Shown in pieces: positions 18,098 through 24,549 of a stretch of 32,139 nt of DNA; position 1 is the stretch's first letter, and every line of letters starts with the position of its first letter. The DNA lies in contig JAFQNW010000129.1 of the NCBI GenBank assembly GCA_017420875.1, forward strand, positions 1 to 32,139, in the 5' to 3' direction. The translations under genes and the position numbers were made by a program. This stretch comes from Bacteroidaceae bacterium. GTDB lineage: Bacteria; Bacteroidota; Bacteroidia; Bacteroidales; Bacteroidaceae. A model generated the notes under the pieces. That model saw only the letters and a program-made list of their open reading frames with translations. It was not told where the DNA came from and did not search any database.

Positions 18098-18128
18098 AAA
18101 GATACAATCTCGGGACACCGCTTGTCAA
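18098..18128 (-). promoter_or_regulatory. Strong promoter reading toward the signal-peptide remnant
   Basis: On the minus strand TTGACA lies about 20 nt before TATCTTTG (18105-18098), among the best -33/-7 matches in the window. The leader to the ATG at 18052 is about 40 nt and contains AC- and A-rich sequence. No intact gene follows it. Confidence 0.6.
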
Positions 18129-18247
18129 GTATTTCGGGATATTTTTTCTTACTTTTTTCGCCTGTGAAGGCAGAATTTTCAAACATAAAGGCGAATGAAT
18201 GAGTATGCGAAGGCGTTTCAGTTTTTGAGGTTATTGCAAGCAAGGTG

Positions 18248-18390
18248 GATTACAGATTACAGATTACAGTTTATTTAAATCGGAGAAAATGATGAAAGAA
18301 AATCTTTAATTATATATAATTAAAAAATCTATTCTACTCTTTTTACTCTATTTTCTTTTTCAAAATAACTGTAATCTGTCATCTGTAATC
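18248..18390. repeat. 143-bp palindromic element with inverted GATTACA heptads
   Basis: The left arm (18248-18271) is three tandem GATTACA heptamers plus GTT. The right arm (18367-18390) is the inverted copy, with one mismatch in 24 (TGTCATC in the middle heptamer). Between them are 95 bp of AT-rich DNA with a nested AGAAAAT/ATTTTCT pair and a perfect 20-bp palindrome at 18305-18324, close to the centre. It carries no ORF, and no clear target-site duplication flanks it. It could be a MITE-like element, an intergenic hairpin or a protein-binding site. Confidence 0.75.
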
Positions 18391-18413
18391 GCTTTTAATA
18401 GCAATAGAGCCGA

Positions 18414-18459
18414 AAAACAACATGGCCGGTTGTTCAGCAACTAATGCAAACAACCGGCC
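18414..18459 (-). terminator. Terminator of the dicarboxylate symporter
   Basis: A perfect 11-bp stem, GGCCGGTTGTT (18424-18434) with AACAACCGGCC (18449-18459), and a 14-nt loop. On the minus strand it is followed within about 10 nt by a run of five T. It lies 28 nt downstream of the symporter stop. Confidence 0.82.
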
Positions 18460-18486
18460 ATTCTTAATTGATTATCAACTATTTAA

Positions 18487-19653
18487 CTATACTTGTTTCT
18501 TGCCGTACAATTTGTTGATGATAAGGGCAATGGCACCGTCGCCTGTTACGTTACAAGCTGTGCCGAAGCTGTCCATGGCAATGTAAAGGGCAATCATCAG
18601 GGCCTGTTCGCTCTCGCCGAAGCCCAGCATCGATTGCAAAACACCCAAGGAAGCCATGATTGCACCACCCGGAACACCTGGTGCAGCTACCATCGTAATG
18701 CCCAACATGAAGATAAATCCGGCAAACATACCGAAATCGAACGGCATGCCTTGCATCAACATCAGAGCCAAAGCACAGGCCACAATCTTCAGGGTACTAC
18801 CCGACAGGTGGATGGTGGCACAGAGTGGAATCACGAATCCTGCAATGCCTTCGTTCACCCCGTTCTTGATGGTTTGACGCATGGTAACCGGGATAGTTGC
18901 GGCCGACGATTGGGTGCCTAGTGCCGTAAAATAGGCCGGAAGCATCCGCAAAAGGGCCTTAAATGGATTGTTATGAGCAAACAACGAAGCCACGACATAT
19001 TGCAAAATCAGCAACAAAATGTGTAGCACAAAGATGATTCCGATAATCTTGATGAAGACGGTCAACACGCTGTATACCTGTCCGCTATAAGTCATGTTCA
19101 AGAAAATGCCGAAGATGTAGAGGGGCAGTAGCGGGATGATGACCGACTGGATGGTCATGGTGATGACTTCTCTGAAATCGTTGAACGCATTCTTCAACAC
19201 CTGTCCGCTGAGGTGAGCGATGCCAAGCCCCAACGTGAACGACATGATGAGGGCTGTCATCACGTTCATGGCTGGTGGAATGGTTACGGTAAAGAACGGA
19301 GCCAGCTCTTGAGCATTGGCTATCTGATCCATCGATGCACCCGGAGTGATGATGGAGGGGAAGAAGGTTACCCCGGTAAAGTAGGAGAGGAATCCCGAGA
19401 ATAGTGTCGCTCCGTAGGCCACCAAGGTGGTTACAAGCAACATCTTACCGGCTTGCGAACCGATGTCGGCAATGGCCGGTGTTACCAATCCGATTATGAT
19501 TAATGGGATGATGAATCCCAGAAATTCGCTGAAAATTCCGTTGAATGTAATGAAAATCCTGACAATTGTATCAGGAAGGAAATTGCCGAACAATACTCCC
19601 AATGCGATGGCAATGATGATCTTGCCAAGCAAACCAATTCTGAATGTTTTCAT
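18487..19653 (-). CDS. Dicarboxylate/amino acid:cation symporter (DAACS family)
   Basis: A secondary transporter of the glutamate/C4-dicarboxylate sodium- or proton-symporter family; 388 residues from the preferred start. Hydrophobic segments span the full length. The diagnostic reentrant-loop and TM8 motifs are present: 'TQSSAATIPVTM' (serine-rich loop, about 247-258) and 'NVTGDGA' near residue 370, matching the NxxGD substrate and cation site. It is shorter than GltP (437) because the N- and C-termini are short. The frame opens two codons earlier at 19659. ATG-ATT-ATG makes the start ambiguous, and 'MKTFRIGLLGK' looks natural. It has its own -7 element and terminator, so it is probably monocistronic. 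Substrate (glutamate, aspartate, serine or C4 acids) cannot be told. Confidence 0.93.
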   Translation of the reverse strand: MKTFRIGLLGKIIIAIALGVLFGNFLPDTIVRIFITFNGIFSEFLGFIIPLIIIGLVTPAIADIGSQAGKMLLVTTLVAYGATLFSGFLSYFTGVTFFPSIITPGASMDQIANAQELAPFFTVTIPPAMNVMTALIMSFTLGLGIAHLSGQVLKNAFNDFREVITMTIQSVIIPLLPLYIFGIFLNMTYSGQVYSVLTVFIKIIGIIFVLHILLLILQYVVASLFAHNNPFKALLRMLPAYFTALGTQSSAATIPVTMRQTIKNGVNEGIAGFVIPLCATIHLSGSTLKIVACALALMLMQGMPFDFGMFAGFIFMLGITMVAAPGVPGGAIMASLGVLQSMLGFGESEQALMIALYIAMDSFGTACNVTGDGAIALIINKLYGKKQV

Positions 19654-19673
19654 AATCATATTTTATTTTCATG

Positions 19674-19681
19674 CAAAGATA
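19674..19681 (-). promoter_or_regulatory. Bacteroides -7 element of the symporter gene
   Basis: A perfect TATCTTTG on the minus strand, 14 nt (to 19659) or 20 nt (to 19653) before the start. The predicted leader is very short (10-16 nt). This makes the downstream ATG slightly more likely. Confidence 0.65.
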
Positions 19682-19736
19682 ATAGAATCCGGTTATTGAA
19701 GCAATTTAAACAACCGTTTTGTTGTATATATATAAT

Positions 19737-19832
19737 CATAAAGGGCCAAGCACGCTTGCAAGGCCCTTTACTACAACACAAAAACTAAACTAGACTTAAC
19801 TAAACTATTCTTACATGAAGTTTCACAACTTC
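19737..19832 (-). ncRNA. Candidate small RNA between the LytTR regulator and the symporter
   Basis: On the minus strand a perfect -7 element (TATATTTG, 19844-19837) is followed about 5 nt later by a hairpin, GAAGTT-GTGA-AACTTC (19832-19817). Then comes an unstructured U/G/A-rich stretch (19816-19771) with repeated TAGTTTAGT, and a terminator-like stem, TAAAGGGCC (19770-19762) with GGCCCTTTA (19747-19739). The predicted RNA is about 95 nt and ends well before the symporter promoter. It contains an AUG followed at once by UAA, and no sizeable ORF. The T tract after the last stem is weak (TTTATGATTATATAT). It could instead be the 3' end of the LytTR mRNA, with the -7 match by chance. Confidence 0.45.
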
Positions 19833-19836
19833 GAGA

Positions 19837-19844
19837 CAAATATA
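19837..19844 (-). promoter_or_regulatory. Bacteroides -7 element of the candidate small RNA
   Basis: TATATTTG on the minus strand, about 70 nt downstream of the LytTR gene stop. The upstream sequence is A/T-rich, so a -33 TTG cannot be fixed with confidence. Confidence 0.45.
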
Positions 19845-19914
19845 TTGAAAAAAATTAAAATTTCAAAAAAAGAAGATAAAAATTGCCTATTTTTTATTCA
19901 AAAACACTGAAAAA

Positions 19915-20646
19915 TTAGAGAGAATGCTCATTTATATAGTTCAAAACCTCTTGTTTATAGCTTTCAGAGATAGGAATATATTGCTTGTTGAACACAATGC
20001 GGCTCTTTTCGATGACCTTAATTTTGCTTCTTTGAACGATGTACGAACGATGCACACGGATAAATCGGTCGGTCGGCAACTTTTCTTCGGCCGTCTTGAT
20101 GCTCAGCAAGGATAAGACAGGGCGAGGTTCATCCTCTAAATGAATCTTTACATAGTCCTTCAAACCTTCGATGTAAAGGATTTTATCCAATGGGATTTGT
20201 ATCAGTTTGTAATCACTCTTTACATAAATATACTCTGCATTGTCCGAATCAGCTTCCTTGATGGAGGTGCTTTTAGGAGTCTGAAGCTCAAACCATTTCA
20301 CAGCCTTGTTCACGGCCTGCAGAAAGTCGGTGTAGCTGATAGGCTTCAGCAGGTAATCGAGGGCATTTACCTTGTAGCTTTCCAACGCATATTGACCAAA
20401 AGCAGTGGTAAAGATGATGCGTGTCTCGGGGCTTACAAGCTTGGAATACTCTAATCCATTAAGTCCCGGCATCTGGATGTCGAGGAACATCAAATGCACC
20501 GGCTCGCTGTTTATCGCATCGTTCATGGCCTGTACGGCACTCGAATAAGTGCCTACCAAGTTCAGGAAAGGAGTGTTCTTGACATAGCTCTCAAGCAACT
20601 CTAATGCCAACGGTTCATCGTCTATAATAATACAATTCAATTGCAT
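19915..20646 (-). CDS. LytTR-family response regulator
   Basis: A DNA-binding response regulator of 243 residues. A receiver domain (1-120) has 'IIIDDEP' (acid pocket D9/D10), the phospho-acceptor D56 in 'FLDIQMPG', 'FTTAFGQYA' and 'DYLLKPIS' (Lys). A LytTR domain (about 140-243) follows, with 'YVKSDYKLIQIPLDKILYIEGLKDYVKIHL' features and 'RFIRVHRSYIV'. The frame is open to 20715, but that part overlaps the kinase end; 'MQLNCIIIDDEP' gives the canonical N-terminus. It starts 2 nt after the kinase stop, so the two form a coupled operon. In Bacteroidales such pairs often act on membrane or surface genes nearby, but no LytTR site could be identified here. Confidence 0.94.
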   Translation of the reverse strand: MQLNCIIIDDEPLALELLESYVKNTPFLNLVGTYSSAVQAMNDAINSEPVHLMFLDIQMPGLNGLEYSKLVSPETRIIFTTAFGQYALESYKVNALDYLLKPISYTDFLQAVNKAVKWFELQTPKSTSIKEADSDNAEYIYVKSDYKLIQIPLDKILYIEGLKDYVKIHLEDEPRPVLSLLSIKTAEEKLPTDRFIRVHRSYIVQRSKIKVIEKSRIVFNKQYIPISESYKQEVLNYINEHSL

Positions 20647-20648
20647 GT

Positions 20649-21704
20649 TTATTCTGTATAAATAGTTAATACTGAAAGGTAAGTCTGTCCGTCGAAGCTC
20701 ACTCCGTGATGCCAATTATACTTACCGGGATATAAAAGTTCCAAGCGTCGGTGTACCTGTTCAAGTCCGATTCCGCTTCCGCTCTTGTCTGTAATCGACT
20801 TGGGATAATTGCTGTTCTTAATTTCGCAACGCACGCTTCCATCCCCATTTCCCTGGATAGAGATGTTGATGAAGCTTACCTCAGTAGGACTGATTCCATG
20901 TTTGAAAGCATTCTCTATCAGCGAGATAAAGAGCAGTGGTGAAATCTGGATATCCTTCGGCCCTTCTTCGAGTTTCAAGTTTACGTTCACCGATTTGGAT
21001 ACCCGGATACGCATCAACGAAACGTAATTATTGATGAAATCGAGTTCCTTCTGTAGGGGTACATAAGGCGACTGATTTTCGTAAAGCACGTATCGGAGTA
21101 GTTTGCTTAGCTCCTGTACGGCTTCCTGAGCCTTGTTGGTGTTGAACGAAATCAATGCATAAATATTATTCAGTGTATTCAGCAAAAAGTGCGGATTCAG
21201 CTGGTTCTTCAGGTTTTTCAACTCGGCTTCGGTCTTCTCGTTTTCTATTTCAATCAATTTATCCTTCATCGAATACCATTGCTGACTCATCCGGATAACC
21301 ATACTCAAAGCCACCACGAAGGTCATGGGCAACAGGTGGCGTAAATGGAAGGAAATCTGATGCGACAAGGGTATGTAAGACAATTTAATATGAGGTGGAG
21401 GAGGGAAGAACGTATCCTGATACAAATAAATGCCCAGAGTCAATAATCCCAGAAAAAGGATGTTGGCACCAATGAATTTTGCCGTTTTCTTATGAATCCA
21501 GTATCGTGGGATGAATACGAAACAATTGACATAAAAGATGATGCAATAAGAAACAAGTACCACCAAATGCTTGAGATACTTGTCCCAATAGAATACATTG
21601 TCACGATCCTCAAGTATCAGTGGTATGGTGAAAACGAACAACCAACTGATGATGTGGATGAATATTTCGAATTTTTTCTTCGGGATAACCGATATTTTTT
21701 TCAT
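20649..21704 (-). CDS. LytS/YehU-type sensor histidine kinase
   Basis: A membrane sensor kinase of 351 residues. Four hydrophobic segments (about 12-32, 45-66, 78-95 and 122-142) form the sensor, with only short loops outside, so the signal is probably membrane-borne. A coiled linker ('KLIEIENEKTEAELKNLKNQ') leads to the His_kinase domain (PF06580), with phospho-acceptor H172 in 'LNPHFLLNTLN'. The HATPase domain follows: 'LLFISLIENAFKHG' (N box) and 'GSGIGLEQVHRRL' (G box). It is the first gene of the pair and has its own promoter. No periplasmic ligand domain is present. Confidence 0.94.
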   Translation of the reverse strand: MKKISVIPKKKFEIFIHIISWLFVFTIPLILEDRDNVFYWDKYLKHLVVLVSYCIIFYVNCFVFIPRYWIHKKTAKFIGANILFLGLLTLGIYLYQDTFFPPPPHIKLSYIPLSHQISFHLRHLLPMTFVVALSMVIRMSQQWYSMKDKLIEIENEKTEAELKNLKNQLNPHFLLNTLNNIYALISFNTNKAQEAVQELSKLLRYVLYENQSPYVPLQKELDFINNYVSLMRIRVSKSVNVNLKLEEGPKDIQISPLLFISLIENAFKHGISPTEVSFINISIQGNGDGSVRCEIKNSNYPKSITDKSGSGIGLEQVHRRLELLYPGKYNWHHGVSFDGQTYLSVLTIYTE

Positions 21705-21758
21705 AAATGAATGAGATTTTGAAGGATTCTTTACTGAAATCTACCTAAAATAACCCCT

Positions 21759-21766
21759 CAAAAGTA
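21759..21766 (-). promoter_or_regulatory. Bacteroides -7 element of the kinase-regulator operon
   Basis: TACTTTTG on the minus strand fits TAnnTTTG, about 55 nt upstream of the kinase start. It is flanked by an A/T tract. The remaining 21767-21930 contains nothing else I can call. Confidence 0.5.
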
Positions 21767-21930
21767 GGATTTTTTTTTATTTTAATCAATATTTTTCGCT
21801 TTCTAATACATATATGTGGATGGAGAGACGCATTTATTCGATAAAATAAGGTCATTTTTTAACCAACAAGCATTGCATCAACGATGTAAGTTTTTGTAGA
21901 AAGGCTATTTTTTCGCATACATTTTTATAC

Positions 21931-21938
21931 TATCTTTG
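21931..21938 (+). promoter_or_regulatory. Bacteroides -7 element of riboflavin synthase
   Basis: A perfect TATCTTTG, 30 nt before the ATG at 21969. It overlaps a possible in-frame TTG at 21936, which rules that start out. No FMN riboswitch is visible between it and the gene. Confidence 0.7.
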
Positions 21939-21968
21939 TGCAATCATAAACTTAATGTGCAAATAATT

Positions 21969-22574
21969 ATGTTCTCAGGAATTGTAGAAGAATATGCAAA
22001 AGTGGTTCGCGTCGTAAAGGACCAGGAAAACTTACACCTCACCATGGAGTGTTCGTTTGTAGATGAACTGAAAATCGACCAGAGTGTATCGCACAATGGC
22101 GTGTGTCTGACCGTGGTTTCCATTCAGGATGGAACTTATACCGTGACCGCGATGAAGGAAACCATCGAACGCTCAAACATCGGTTTGTTGCAGGTGGGCG
22201 ATAAGGTGAACGTAGAACGTAGCATGATGATGAACGGACGTCTGGACGGACACATCGTGCAAGGACATGTAGACCAAACTGCCGAATGCATTGCCGTCGA
22301 GGATGCCGAAGGAAGCTGGTACTTCACCTTTCAATACAAGTTCGACAAGGAAATGGCCAAGCGTGGATACCTTACCGTAGACAAGGGCTCGGTTACCGTA
22401 AACGGAGTGAGCCTTACCGTGTGCAATCCTACCGACAACACTTTCCAGGTAGCTATCATCCCTTACACATTCGAGCACACCAATTTCCACACCTTTAAAG
22501 TAGGAAGTATCGTCAACATCGAATTCGACATCATCGGCAAGTATCTGAGCCGGATGATGCACTTTGCTGATTAA
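21969..22574 (+). CDS. ribE: Riboflavin synthase, alpha subunit
   Basis: Converts two 6,7-dimethyl-8-ribityllumazine molecules into riboflavin plus a pyrimidinedione; 201 residues, normal length. The N-terminus 'MFSGIVEE' is the family hallmark and fixes the start at 21969. Two lumazine-binding barrels repeat: 'SHNGVCLTVV' (about 45) and 'VNGVSLTVC' (about 145), each with the SxxG/NGxxLTV loop, plus 'GHIVQGHVD' near 95. It is a stand-alone gene, not clustered with other rib genes. It converges on the YihY gene, and the two stop codons overlap within TTAA, with no terminator between them. Confidence 0.96.
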   Translation: MFSGIVEEYAKVVRVVKDQENLHLTMECSFVDELKIDQSVSHNGVCLTVVSIQDGTYTVTAMKETIERSNIGLLQVGDKVNVERSMMMNGRLDGHIVQGHVDQTAECIAVEDAEGSWYFTFQYKFDKEMAKRGYLTVDKGSVTVNGVSLTVCNPTDNTFQVAIIPYTFEHTNFHTFKVGSIVNIEFDIIGKYLSRMMHFAD

Positions 22575-23890
22575 AGATCCTTGAAAAGTATTTCCCGGGT
22601 GCTGGCATAATATTCCTCGCGAGCTTTCGTCAAAGCTTCCCAAGGAGCATTATACTTACTACGGTCTATTTTGAATGCTTCTGAGCCTTCTTCATCGAGT
22701 CGGCTTAGGAGCATTGCTACATTCATGCTATTGATGTCCACGGCCGGCAAATAGCCTACAGATTCATCCTCATCCTCCTCTTGAGTTTCGTAAATCAGGT
22801 GCAAATCCTGCAATTCGTACAAAATCTGCTTGGTCAGTCGGATAGGGATTTTATGCTCGTCACTCAACGATTCGGCCGTATACGGAGGCAATTCGGTTTT
22901 GAAGCGTTTACAGATGAGCGACAAGATAAGGATGCACAGAAAGTCGTGATACCTCCGGCTGATGTTCTCCGTTTCGTTGCTAAAGCTGAAGTTACGCAAG
23001 TTTTGGGCCACATAGCACAATTGGGCACCATACAAGCAGATACTCCACGAAATCTGTGCCCACAAGAGGAACATCGGGATAGCCGCAAAACTACCATAGA
23101 TAGCGTTGTATCTCGAAATCCACAACTGGGTGCCGATGTACAGGTATTGGAATGCCTGGAAAGCCGTACCCGCCAAGATGCCCGGCCCGATGGCAAACTT
23201 GAACTTCACCTTGGTATTGGGCATGAAGATGTAGAGCGAAGTGAACATGGCACAAGTGATGGCAAAGGGTGTCAAACGAACCAGGAACTTGACAATCGGT
23301 GCCAAGAGGACAAACTCTTCCATATTCTTGACCATCGTCGAGATGAAGATGGATATACCGCTCGAAAGCATCACCAACAAGGGCAATATCAGCATCAGAG
23401 AGAAGTAGTCGGTAACCTTTCTATATAAGGTACGCGATTTCTTTACTTGCCAGATGGAGTTGAACGTGCGTTCGATGTTGTTGGTCAGAAGCAGGACGGT
23501 ATAGAAGAGCATAATCAAACCCACGCCCACGAACACTCCACTTTTGGCATGACTGAGGTAGGAATCGATGAAGGAAAGCACAATCTCGGCGGTTTGCGAA
23601 GCTTCTCCACCCAATCCGCTACGGAATTGAGTCTCCAGCAGATTGGCAAAGCCAAATCCACGAGCAATGGCAAAAAGAATGGCTAGGGTAGGGATGATGG
23701 CCAATAGGGTGCTGTAAGTCAAAGCAGATGCCTTGTTAATGATACGTCCTTGCGAAAACTCGCGTACCGAAAGCGTTGCAATCTTGATGGCATTATAAAT
23801 CATGCCTCTTTTCTTGCTCACTTCATCGTCGGTCACTCGCCAGATGTCTTCCAGTAGGAATTGTTTGGTCTTTTTGATGTTGAAATGCAT
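22571..23890 (-). CDS. YihY/BrkB (formerly RNase BN) family membrane protein
   Basis: An integral membrane protein of 439 residues. After a cytoplasmic N-terminus (to about 55) comes the family start 'NKASALTYSTLLAIIPTLAILFAIARGFG'. Further membrane segments lie around 120-140, 165-190, 205-225, 240-265 and 275-300, with the conserved 'YGSFAAIPMFLLWAQISWSICLYGAQL'. The last 130 residues are cytoplasmic, with 'LTKQILYELQDLHLIYE', which resembles a winged-helix segment; this long tail is typical of Bacteroidetes members. The RNase BN name is obsolete; the true function is unknown. The start lies only 30 nt after the RNase P RNA 3' end, with no -7 element in the gap, so it may be expressed by read-through. 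Confidence 0.9.
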   Translation of the reverse strand: MHFNIKKTKQFLLEDIWRVTDDEVSKKRGMIYNAIKIATLSVREFSQGRIINKASALTYSTLLAIIPTLAILFAIARGFGFANLLETQFRSGLGGEASQTAEIVLSFIDSYLSHAKSGVFVGVGLIMLFYTVLLLTNNIERTFNSIWQVKKSRTLYRKVTDYFSLMLILPLLVMLSSGISIFISTMVKNMEEFVLLAPIVKFLVRLTPFAITCAMFTSLYIFMPNTKVKFKFAIGPGILAGTAFQAFQYLYIGTQLWISRYNAIYGSFAAIPMFLLWAQISWSICLYGAQLCYVAQNLRNFSFSNETENISRRYHDFLCILILSLICKRFKTELPPYTAESLSDEHKIPIRLTKQILYELQDLHLIYETQEEDEDESVGYLPAVDINSMNVAMLLSRLDEEGSEAFKIDRSKYNAPWEALTKAREEYYASTREILFKDL

Positions 23891-23920
23891 CTCTCTTCCT
23901 GCTTTAAGTGAAAAAAGGGA

Positions 23921-24284
23921 AAAAGCAGCCAGCCTATAAGCCGGGTTCTGTTTCTTGCTTGAACAAGATGTCTGTCATTTATCTACGCCCATTGTCACCA
24001 ATAGGCTCTAGCGGTCTACCCTCCGACGTGGGGCGAGCAACCCTCGTTGATGCCGGTTTACATGACCTTACAACTCCTAAGATGCACAGCTCGACATGTC
24101 ACCATGCGACTGGTGGGCTCTTACTCCACCTTCTCACCCTTACCATATCAAGATATGGCGGTTATTTTCTTCTGCATTACTCCACCTTTACAGACAGCTT
24201 TCCGTTAGGAAGTAGGATGCTCTGTGTTGCCCGGACTTTCCTCTTCTGCCAAAGGCATCAGCGACAGACCGTCCGACTGCTTTT
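23921..24284 (-). ncRNA. rnpB: RNase P RNA (class A)
   Basis: The catalytic RNA that matures tRNA 5' ends, about 364 nt. On the minus strand the universally conserved GAGGAAAGTCCGGGC (24243-24229) and the 3' ACAGAACCCGGCTTAT (23951-23936) are present, with GGTAAGGGTG and AGTAAGAGC between them. The P1 helix pairs AAAAGCAGTCGG (24284-24273) with CTGGCTGCTTTT (23932-23921): 12 bp including two wobbles, which sets both ends to within a few bases. The U-rich tail after P1 (TTTTTCCCTTTTTT) probably terminates transcription. A spurious plus-strand ORF that starts around 'QPAYKPGSV' covers this locus and is a familiar misannotation. Confidence 0.96.
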
Positions 24285-24291
24285 CTGAGTG

Positions 24292-24299
24292 CAAAGATA
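24292..24299 (-). promoter_or_regulatory. Bacteroides -7 element of rnpB
   Basis: A perfect TATCTTTG on the minus strand, ending 7 nt before the base that opens the P1 helix, exactly where the 5' end of an unprocessed rnpB transcript would require it. Confidence 0.8.
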
Positions 24300-24347
24300 C
24301 GTTTTTTTTTCATAACGCATGACATATCACGATAAGAAAATGAGCCC

Positions 24348-24459
24348 TGACACAATTGTCATTTTACAATGATAACGAATGCAAAATTGTCACCATCGGC
24401 GGTTAAGTGCTGTTAATCGATTTAACTACACTGTTAAAAAGCGACAAAATTATCTGTCA
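24348..24459. promoter_or_regulatory. Cluster of TGACA/TGTCA motifs upstream of degP
   Basis: Three related sites in the 265-bp gap between rnpB and degP: TGACACAATTGTCA (24348-24361, near-palindrome), CAAAATTGTCA (24382-24392) and GACAAAATTATCTGTCA (24443-24459). A fully matching TAnnTTTG is missing before degP; the nearest are one-mismatch copies at 24473 and 24488. This is compatible with a regulator or an alternative sigma factor, as expected for an envelope stress protease, but no regulator is identified. Confidence 0.35.
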
Positions 24460-24549
24460 TTCTATACAACTGTACATTTTTTGTTTTTACATTAGCGGTA
24501 CAAATGTTAAACGAACGATTACAATTAACAATTAAATAGACTTGAAGTT

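Noticed and set aside
18248..18390. CRISPR-like array
   Set aside because: The tandem 7-mers have no spacers and are inverted, there are no cas genes, and the same applies to 31915-32022.
19814..19909. Plus-strand 31-aa ORF starting in the hairpin of the candidate sRNA
   Set aside because: It is almost all Lys, Ile and Asn codons from an AT-rich tract, has no plus-strand promoter, and ends beside the LytTR stop.
21936..21968. Extended riboflavin synthase N-terminus from a TTG at 21936
   Set aside because: The TTG lies within the -7 promoter element, and riboflavin synthases begin with MFSGIVEE.
21767..21968. FMN riboswitch before riboflavin synthase
   Set aside because: The region is AT-rich and lacks the conserved RFN-element sequence; the promoter lies only 30 nt from the start.
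22781..23428. Plus-strand ORF of 215 aa opposite YihY
   Set aside because: The product is rich in Q, R, H and D as expected for a shadow of a hydrophobic membrane protein; YihY motifs on the minus strand are clear.
23908..24288. Plus-strand ORF of 126 aa starting with a 'QPAYKPGSV'-type sequence
   Set aside because: It is the antisense of the RNase P RNA, a recurrent misannotation; all conserved bases are explained by rnpB.
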